From Bacillota bacterium (GTDB lineage: Bacteria; Bacillota_I; Bacilli_A; Acholeplasmatales; Acholeplasmataceae): DNA of 18,886 nucleotides. The notes below the pieces were generated by a model, which saw only the letters and a program-made list of their open reading frames with translations, was not told the origin of the DNA and searched no databases. The stretch is from positions 1 through 18,886 of the forward strand of contig JAURNN010000046.1 of NCBI GenBank assembly GCA_030830185.1, given 5' to 3'. This document shows, piece by piece, positions 13,938-18,886 of this stretch (positions within the stretch are counted from its first letter, which is position 1; each line of letters opens with the position of its first letter). A program made the position numbers and the translations under genes.

Positions 13938-16339
13938 GCAACAATATTAACAAGTTTATTAGGAATCACAATGACTTTATATATTTGTAAACCTTCTAAA
14001 TGTTTCATCACATTGGATTCTTCTTTAGCAAGATTTTCTAATACTTCTTTATCCGTATCTCTATCCACTTGGAGTTTTCCTCTTAATTTGCCGTTCACCT
14101 GTATCGCAATTTCAACAAATGATGCTAATGTTTTTGCTTCATCATACGTTGGAAATTCTGAATACATCAGTGGTTCGTGATAGTGTAACTCGATTTCGTT
14201 TAATTCTTCAGTAAGATGAGGACATATTGGATTCAAACATTTTAAGAAGTTTCTTGCTTGATTTCTTCCAATTTTTTGATGTTTATAAACCTCATTCACA
14301 AAAATCATCATTTGACTAATCGCTGTATTAAATGCAAGTTTTTCATAATCCTCGGTTACTTTTTTAACCATTTGATGATAACTCATTTCAAGTGCTTCTT
14401 GATCGTCTTCAACGACAAATTCAAACATTCTAAAGACACGATCTAAAAATTTTCTCGCACCATTAAGACCTTCTGAAGACCATGGTTTATCGGCATCAAG
14501 TGGACCTAAAAACATTTCAAATAGACGTAGTGCATCTGCGCCATACGTTTCAATTACATCATCAGGATTGACAGTATTCCCTAACGATTTACTCATTTTT
14601 AAATGATCTTCACCTAAAATCATCCCTTGATTAAATAGTTTTGTAAAAGGTTCTTTTACTGAAACATAACCAAGATCAAATAAAAACTTTGTCCAAAAAC
14701 GCGCATAAAGTAAATGTCCAACTGCATGTTCAGTCCCACCAATATATAAATCCACAGGTAAATAATACTCGAGTATTTCTTTTGCTTCTTTAGAATCTAA
14801 AGGCACCATACCAAGAGGTCCTTTAAGTAAATATCCTATGAAATACCAAGAACTTCCTGCAAGTTGTGGCATGGTATTTGTATCACGACGAACGGATTTG
14901 CCATCATAATTGGTATATACCCAATCTTTTGCATTCACAAGTGGGCTTTCGCCAGTACCACTTGGAATAATATTATCCATGATTGGTAAAACAAGTGGTA
15001 AATCTTCATCTTTTAATAAGTGAATTTGATCTTGCTCATCAAATACAACCGGAAATGGTTCTCCCCAATAACGTTGTCTTGAAAAGACCCAATCTCTCAT
15101 TCTATAAGTCGTATTCGCGTAACCTATGTCATGTTGATCTAAATATGTAATCATTTTCTTTATGGCATCTTGATTGTAAAGTCCGTCTAAAAAGTCAGAA
15201 TGAATATGCTTGCCGTCTCCAGAAAATACGCTATCTTCATCATGTTCAATCACTGATACAATATCTAAATCAAACCTTTTTGCAAATGCATAATCTCTTT
15301 CATCATGCGCTGGAACTGCCATGATTGCACCAGTTCCGTATTGTGGTAAGACATAATCAGCAATCCAAATTGGAATCTTTTTATGGTTCACAGGATTAAT
15401 CGCAAACGCACCAGTAAACACGCCTGTTTTTTCTTGCTCTTGATTTCTTTCGATATCTAATTTTTGTTTTGTTTTTTCGATGTATGCTTTGACATCTGCC
15501 ATTTCATCATCACTCGTGATATGTAATACCATTGGATGTTCTGGGGCGAGTACCATATAAGTTGCTCCGAATAAAGTATCTGGACGTGTTGTAAAAACTT
15601 GAATGGTTTCATGATACTGATGGACTTTAAAATCAACCATCGCACCTACTGATTTACCAATCCAATTACGTTGCATATCTTTTAAATACTCTGGCCAGTC
15701 AAGAAGATCTAAATCTTCAAGTAAACGATCTGCATAACTTGTGATTTTTAATACCCATTGACGCATCGCTTTTTTAACAACAGGGTGATGTCCTCTTTCA
15801 GAATACATCTTACCGTTTTCATTGACGATTTCATCATTGGCTAAAACAGTACCTAATGCCTCACAAAAATTCACTTCGACATCTTTTAAGACTGCGAGGC
15901 CGTTTTCATATAGCTTTTTAAAAATCCACTGCGTCCAGTGAAAGTACTCTGGATCCGATGTCGCAAGTTCTCTATCCCAATCAATCCCTTTACCAGCTCT
16001 AATCATTTGGCTTTTAAAATTTTTAATGTTTTCATACGTAAACGTTTTAGGATCTTTACCGGTTTTTAATGCATATTGTTCAGCTGGAAGTCCAAAAGCA
16101 TCCCAACCCATGGGATGCATCACGTTATAGCCTTGCATACGTTTCAATCTAGAAATAATATCTGTTGCTGTATAGCCTTCAATATGTCCGACATGAAGAC
16201 CGGCAGCACTTGGATATGGAAACATATCTAACACATAATATTTTTGTTGATGTGGGTTCACATTCGACTTGAATATTTTTTGTTCAAGCCAGCGCTTCTG
16301 CCACTTTGTTTCAATGATTTTAGGATCATAACTTCTCAT
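13931..16339 (-). CDS. leuS: Leucyl-tRNA synthetase
   Basis: 802-residue class I synthetase that charges tRNA-Leu. HVGH (residues 49-52, in PYPSAAGLHVGHIEGY) is the HIGH motif, and KMSKS is at 581-585. The CP1 editing domain lies between, with TTRPDTLFGATY near 250 and YGTGAIMAVPAHDERDY near 335-351, so post-transfer editing should be intact. The RRDTNTMPQLAGSSWYF segment matches the Bacillus-type enzyme lacking the zinc cysteines. The frame opens 3 codons earlier at a TTG (16348), but AAGGAG (16349-16354) touches that TTG and lies 9 bases from the ATG at 16339, so the ATG is the start. Length is typical of Firmicutes. It is a monocistronic unit with a TATAAT at 16368-16373 and its own terminator. 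Confidence 0.97.
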   Translation of the reverse strand: MRSYDPKIIETKWQKRWLEQKIFKSNVNPHQQKYYVLDMFPYPSAAGLHVGHIEGYTATDIISRLKRMQGYNVMHPMGWDAFGLPAEQYALKTGKDPKTFTYENIKNFKSQMIRAGKGIDWDRELATSDPEYFHWTQWIFKKLYENGLAVLKDVEVNFCEALGTVLANDEIVNENGKMYSERGHHPVVKKAMRQWVLKITSYADRLLEDLDLLDWPEYLKDMQRNWIGKSVGAMVDFKVHQYHETIQVFTTRPDTLFGATYMVLAPEHPMVLHITSDDEMADVKAYIEKTKQKLDIERNQEQEKTGVFTGAFAINPVNHKKIPIWIADYVLPQYGTGAIMAVPAHDERDYAFAKRFDLDIVSVIEHDEDSVFSGDGKHIHSDFLDGLYNQDAIKKMITYLDQHDIGYANTTYRMRDWVFSRQRYWGEPFPVVFDEQDQIHLLKDEDLPLVLPIMDNIIPSGTGESPLVNAKDWVYTNYDGKSVRRDTNTMPQLAGSSWYFIGYLLKGPLGMVPLDSKEAKEILEYYLPVDLYIGGTEHAVGHLLYARFWTKFLFDLGYVSVKEPFTKLFNQGMILGEDHLKMSKSLGNTVNPDDVIETYGADALRLFEMFLGPLDADKPWSSEGLNGARKFLDRVFRMFEFVVEDDQEALEMSYHQMVKKVTEDYEKLAFNTAISQMMIFVNEVYKHQKIGRNQARNFLKCLNPICPHLTEELNEIELHYHEPLMYSEFPTYDEAKTLASFVEIAIQVNGKLRGKLQVDRDTDKEVLENLAKEESNVMKHLEGLQIYKVIVIPNKLVNIVAK

Positions 16340-16367
16340 GCATGTCAACTCCTTGCTAACATGACTT

Positions 16368-16373
16368 ATTATA
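16368..16373 (-). promoter_or_regulatory. leuS -10 element
   Basis: Perfect TATAAT on the minus strand, preceded by a T-tract of nine and a weak -35 region. It lies between the acpP terminator and the leuS Shine-Dalgarno, so it is the likely leuS promoter. No T-box was seen here, unlike pheS. Confidence 0.6.
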
Positions 16374-16397
16374 CAAAAAAAAACGACTTTTTAAAAG

Positions 16398-16424
16398 AAA
16401 AAAGGCGATTGCTCGCCTTTTTTT
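16398..16424 (-). terminator. acpP terminator
   Basis: On the minus strand AAAAAAGGCGA pairs with TCGCCTTTTTT (16413-16423 with 16398-16408) around a 4-base loop, directly after the acpP stop. A-run and T-run on both sides make it a strong intrinsic terminator. Confidence 0.9.
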
Positions 16425-16425
16425 A

Positions 16426-16653
16426 TTATTTGTTTTCTTCTAAATAACGAACAATGTCGCCAACTGACTTGATGGCTTGTGCTTGTTCATCAGAAACTGA
16501 AACTTCAAATGTGTCTTCTATTTTCATGATAAGCTCAACTGCATCAATAGAATCAGCACCTAAATCTTCAGATAATCTTGCTTCCATTGTAATGAGGTTA
16601 GCATCTACGCTTAACTCTTCAACAATGATGTCTTTGACTTGATCAAATACCAT
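16426..16653 (-). CDS. acpP: Acyl carrier protein
   Basis: 75-residue acidic protein, the usual length. LGADSIDAVEL holds Ser35, the attachment site for 4'-phosphopantetheine, in the conserved DSxD/E context. The rest is the four-helix ACP pattern (MVFDQVKDIIVEEL, DEQAQAIKSVGDIVRYLEENK). It carries growing acyl chains for fatty acid or phospholipid synthesis in the cytoplasm. The ATG has AAGGAGG with 7-base spacing. It stands alone, with its own consensus promoter and terminator, between malQ and leuS; no fatty acid synthase genes are nearby. Confidence 0.96.
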   Translation of the reverse strand: MVFDQVKDIIVEELSVDANLITMEARLSEDLGADSIDAVELIMKIEDTFEVSVSDEQAQAIKSVGDIVRYLEENK

Positions 16654-16684
16654 GTTATTTCCTCCTTATAAGGTTAACATTGTT

Positions 16685-16713
16685 ATTATATATAAAAGGT
16701 TGTATTTTGTCAA
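16685..16713 (-). promoter_or_regulatory. Full-consensus acpP promoter
   Basis: TTGACA (16708-16713), 17 bases, then TATAAT (16685-16690) on the minus strand: an exact sigma-70 consensus promoter, the strongest in the window. The -35 begins 5 bases past the end of malQ. Confidence 0.92.
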
Positions 16714-16717
16714 CGAA

Positions 16718-18214
16718 TTATGATTCTATATAAACTTGATCACGTTGTTCTTTGTGTCGACCATATAGTTTGGTAAGCATGGCAATTTTACGTTGTAATT
16801 GAATCGTAAAATCTTTGTGAAGTGTTCGATAACGCCAATTCTTCCCGATTGTAGAAGGTTCATTCATTCGACCAGCATCTCCTAGTTCTAAATAATCTTG
16901 AAAAGGAATGATGGCAATTTTAGAAGGACATTTCAACGTCTCTTTGATTAACCCATACGTGACACTTTCACGGGATCCAGTATTGGTATATCTTAAAACA
17001 TGTCTTTTTGTTTGTGCATCTAAATGTTTAAACCAAGATTTTGTTGTTTCATTATCATGGGTTCCTGTATACGCAACTGAATTTTTTGAAAAACCATGGG
17101 GTAATGATGCATTATTACTCTCATCAAATAGTGCAAACTGTGTGAGTTTCATTCCAGGAAAACCAGTATTTTTTAATAGTTCTATGACACCTTGGGTCAT
17201 ACGACCTAAATCTTCTGCGATAATATTTAACTGACCTAAACGTGCTTTTATGGCTTCAAATAGAGCATAACTTGGACCATCTAACCACTGACCGTTTCTA
17301 GCTGTCTTTTCCGTTGCTGGAATACTGTAGTAATGTTCAAATCCAATAAAATGATCTATTCGAATCATGTCATAAAGTTTGGATTGTAATGTCATTCGAG
17401 CGACCCAAAAATCATAGTTTGTCTCTTTTAAATAACCCCAGTTATAAAGTGGATTTCCCCATAGTTGCCCATCTTCAGAAAATCCATCTGGTGGAACACC
17501 TGCAACATGTGTCATTTCTCTTTCTTGATTTAACTGGAAGACTTCAGGTTGTGTCCAAACTTCAGTTGAATCATAAGCGAGATAAATTGGAATATCACCT
17601 ATGATTTGAATACCTTTTTTGTTTGCATATGTTTTCAAAGTCAACCACTGTTGATATGCTTTAAATTGAAGGAACTTATGAAATTCAATATCTTCTTTTA
17701 ATAGGTCAAGATAATATGTGAGTGCATAATCGTAACGCATTTTTATATCTTCTGGCCATAAATTGAAAGACTGTCCAGCAAAAAATGTTTTAAGGGACAT
17801 AAACATTGCATAGTCATCTAGCCAAGATGCATGTTGATTTATGAATCGTGTATATGCTTTATTTCTCTCAAAATGATGAAATGCTTTTTTTAAAATTGGC
17901 AAACGGTCTTGATAGAGTGCACCATAATTAATATCTTTTGGATTCGGTTTGTGCATGATGATGTCTTTTTTGGTAAGTAATCCTTCTTCAATTAAAAGAT
18001 CTAAATCAATAAAATAATGATTCAGTGCATTACCAGAAAATGTTTGATAGGGTGAATCCCCATAAGAGGTTGGTCCTAAAGGTAGGATTTGCCAGTATGA
18101 CTGTTTAGATTTTTTTAAAAAATCAATAAATTGATACGCACCATCACCAAAAGAACCAATACCATAAGGTCCTGGTAAACTTGATATATGAAGCAAGATG
18201 CCACTTTGACGCAT
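16718..18214 (-). CDS. malQ: 4-alpha-glucanotransferase (amylomaltase)
   Basis: 498-residue GH77 enzyme that transfers glucan units between maltodextrins and releases glucose. Catalytic residues by motif are Asp287 (nucleophile, MIRIDHFIGFEH), Glu334 (acid/base, IIAEDLG) and Asp387 (TGTHDNET), with spacing close to the Thermus amylomaltase. The N terminus (SGILLHISSLPGPYGIGSFG) and LPLGPTSYGDSPYQ are classic GH77 segments. The frame continues 27 codons upstream to 18295, through the promoter region; the ATG at 18214 has GGAGG 5 bases upstream and starts as the family does (MRQSGILLH). It is divergent from a GH13 maltodextrin hydrolase, so the pair probably degrades imported malto-oligosaccharides in the cytoplasm. 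No terminator is apparent before the acpP promoter. Confidence 0.95.
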   Translation of the reverse strand: MRQSGILLHISSLPGPYGIGSFGDGAYQFIDFLKKSKQSYWQILPLGPTSYGDSPYQTFSGNALNHYFIDLDLLIEEGLLTKKDIIMHKPNPKDINYGALYQDRLPILKKAFHHFERNKAYTRFINQHASWLDDYAMFMSLKTFFAGQSFNLWPEDIKMRYDYALTYYLDLLKEDIEFHKFLQFKAYQQWLTLKTYANKKGIQIIGDIPIYLAYDSTEVWTQPEVFQLNQEREMTHVAGVPPDGFSEDGQLWGNPLYNWGYLKETNYDFWVARMTLQSKLYDMIRIDHFIGFEHYYSIPATEKTARNGQWLDGPSYALFEAIKARLGQLNIIAEDLGRMTQGVIELLKNTGFPGMKLTQFALFDESNNASLPHGFSKNSVAYTGTHDNETTKSWFKHLDAQTKRHVLRYTNTGSRESVTYGLIKETLKCPSKIAIIPFQDYLELGDAGRMNEPSTIGKNWRYRTLHKDFTIQLQRKIAMLTKLYGRHKEQRDQVYIES

Positions 18215-18248
18215 ATTTTCCTCCGATGTATCCCTTGATACCGTGGAT

Positions 18249-18257
18249 ATTGTAGCA
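18249..18257 (-). promoter_or_regulatory. Extended -10 promoter of malQ
   Basis: TGC directly followed by TACAAT (18249-18254) on the minus strand, with a poor TTTATT-like -35 at 17 bases. The inverted repeats at 18291-18321 lie about 50-80 bases upstream of the predicted start. Confidence 0.55.
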
Positions 18258-18290
18258 CAAACATTCAAAAAAATAAATAATGTTAGCGGT

Positions 18291-18321
18291 TTCATAATCT
18301 TTTATGAATACGTATTCATAA
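18291..18321. promoter_or_regulatory. Operator-like triple repeat in the malQ / GH13 divergon
   Basis: TTATGAATACGTATTCATAA (18302-18321) is a 20-base perfect palindrome centred on CG. A further TTCATAA lies at 18291-18297, giving three copies of one 7-base half-site in alternating orientation. The palindrome covers the -35 position of the plus-strand promoter. A central CG dyad is typical of LacI-family operators, the class that often controls maltose genes in Firmicutes; the regulator itself is not in the window. Confidence 0.7.
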
Positions 18322-18324
18322 GCA

Positions 18325-18333
18325 TGATATAAT
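18325..18333 (+). promoter_or_regulatory. Extended -10 promoter of the GH13 gene
   Basis: TGA directly followed by TATAAT (18328-18333). The -35 position at 17-base spacing is TGAATA, inside the palindrome, so a bound regulator would block RNA polymerase. GAGG lies upstream of the ATG at 18352. Confidence 0.65.
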
Positions 18334-18351
18334 TGATTGGAAGAGGAAAAT

Positions 18352-18886
18352 ATGAATAAACACGCAATTTTTCATCAAGCTAAATCTCATTTAAGTTATG
18401 CCTATGACCAAAATAACCTTCATCTTTTACTTCAAACAGATAAAGTTGATGATTTTTCTGTTTCTATTATATATGGTGACCCTTTTGAATGGAAAGACAT
18501 TGATGGTCAATTTAGTTGGGTTCATGATATTCATAAGATGGAAAAAAGATATACTGATGATTTATTTACATACTACTTTATAAATATACAACCTCAACAT
18601 AAAAGAGTAAAATATGCTTTTTTAATTACTTCTGATAACCAATCTTATCTATATGGAACACAAGGTATTAAAGAAATCTATGATGGCGTTTTGTTTAAAA
18701 CGTACGATTTAAGTCATTACTTTAATTTTCCGTATTTAAATCATGAAGATGTAATGGATACACCATCTTGGTCAAAAAATATGGTTTGGTATCAAATCTT
18801 TCCTGATCGTTTTTATACTGATCATGAAAAAGCAGATTGGTCCATTGAAAATGTGACTAACGATCTTCAAATGGGAGGGAATTTAA
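18352..18886 (+). CDS. Neopullulanase / cyclomaltodextrinase-type GH13 glycosidase (5' part, runs off window)
   Basis: The first 178 codons are present and the frame is open at the window edge. The N-terminal 130 residues look like the beta-sandwich N-domain of cyclomaltodextrinase, neopullulanase and maltogenic amylase (VSIIYGDPFEWK and RVKYAFLITSDNQSYLYG). NMVWYQIFPDRF, the start of the GH13 barrel, follows, then DLQMGGNL. Such enzymes hydrolyse cyclodextrins, pullulan or maltodextrins, usually in the cytoplasm; no signal peptide is seen. Catalytic residues lie beyond the window, so exact specificity cannot be given. The start is ATG with GAGG upstream and the first residues MNKHAIFHQAKSHLSYAY. 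It is divergent from malQ and shares its operator region. Confidence 0.88.
   Translation, partial: MNKHAIFHQAKSHLSYAYDQNNLHLLLQTDKVDDFSVSIIYGDPFEWKDIDGQFSWVHDIHKMEKRYTDDLFTYYFINIQPQHKRVKYAFLITSDNQSYLYGTQGIKEIYDGVLFKTYDLSHYFNFPYLNHEDVMDTPSWSKNMVWYQIFPDRFYTDHEKADWSIENVTNDLQMGGNL

Noticed and set aside
16340..16348. TTG start for leuS three codons upstream.
   Set aside because: The Shine-Dalgarno abuts this TTG with no spacing, while it is 9 bases from the ATG at 16339.
16908..17234. A 108-codon plus-strand reading frame.
   Set aside because: It is entirely antisense to malQ catalytic motifs and has no ribosome binding site or recognisable product; other short plus-strand frames inside pheT, polC, leuS, acpP and malQ were dropped for the same reason.
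18215..18295. A 27-codon extension of malQ with a hydrophobic, signal-like start.
   Set aside because: It covers the malQ -10 region and lacks family similarity; GGAGG directly precedes the ATG at 18214.
1..18886. CRISPR arrays, tRNA or rRNA genes, insertion sequences and phage genes.
   Set aside because: No regularly spaced direct repeats, cloverleaf sequences, transposase-like products or terminal inverted repeats were seen on either strand.

Overview
The window is AT-rich bacterial DNA with Firmicutes/Mollicutes-type genes. PolC, a T-box leader, YtqB/MnmM and RsgA all point that way. UGA works as a stop (rlmN ends in TGA) and tryptophan is read from TGG, so this is the standard bacterial code and not the Mycoplasma/Spiroplasma code. 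Small gene families, tight spacing, low GC and maltodextrin genes suggest a free-living Acholeplasma-like organism. That placement is inference; no database comparison was possible.

Layout. (1) Bases 1-4922, minus strand: a phenylalanine T-box leader followed by pheS, pheT, rlmN and the start of rsgA, with gaps of 2 and 7 bases and then a 4-base overlap. (2) 4905-5690, minus: a Bax-inhibitor-1/YccA-type membrane protein with its own promoter. The probable pheS promoter lies inside the 3' end of this gene. (3) 5680-10870, minus: a DUF1189-like membrane protein overlapping polC, which encodes the replicative DNA polymerase. (4) 10931-11541, plus: mnmM, a tRNA wobble-uridine methyltransferase, transcribed divergently from the DUF1189-like gene and ending in a bidirectional terminator. 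(5) 11546-13868, minus: a three-gene unit of an ECF sigma factor, a single-pass membrane protein placed like an anti-sigma factor, and an exported helical protein. Terminators lie on both sides. (6) 13905-16373, minus: leuS with promoter and terminator. (7) 16398-16713, minus: acpP with a full-consensus promoter and a strong terminator. (8) 16718-18886: malQ (minus) divergent from a truncated GH13 neopullulanase/cyclomaltodextrinase gene (plus). The shared region contains a 20-base perfect palindrome and a third half-site.

Most genes are core translation, replication and lipid functions. The parts most worth attention are the ECF sigma cassette, the operator-like repeat in the maltodextrin divergon, and the placement of two ribosome-related genes behind a Phe T-box. 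No tRNA, rRNA, CRISPR array, insertion sequence or phage gene was seen. No gene-free stretch exceeds 300 bases; the longest, between pheS and the BI-1 gene, is the T-box leader.
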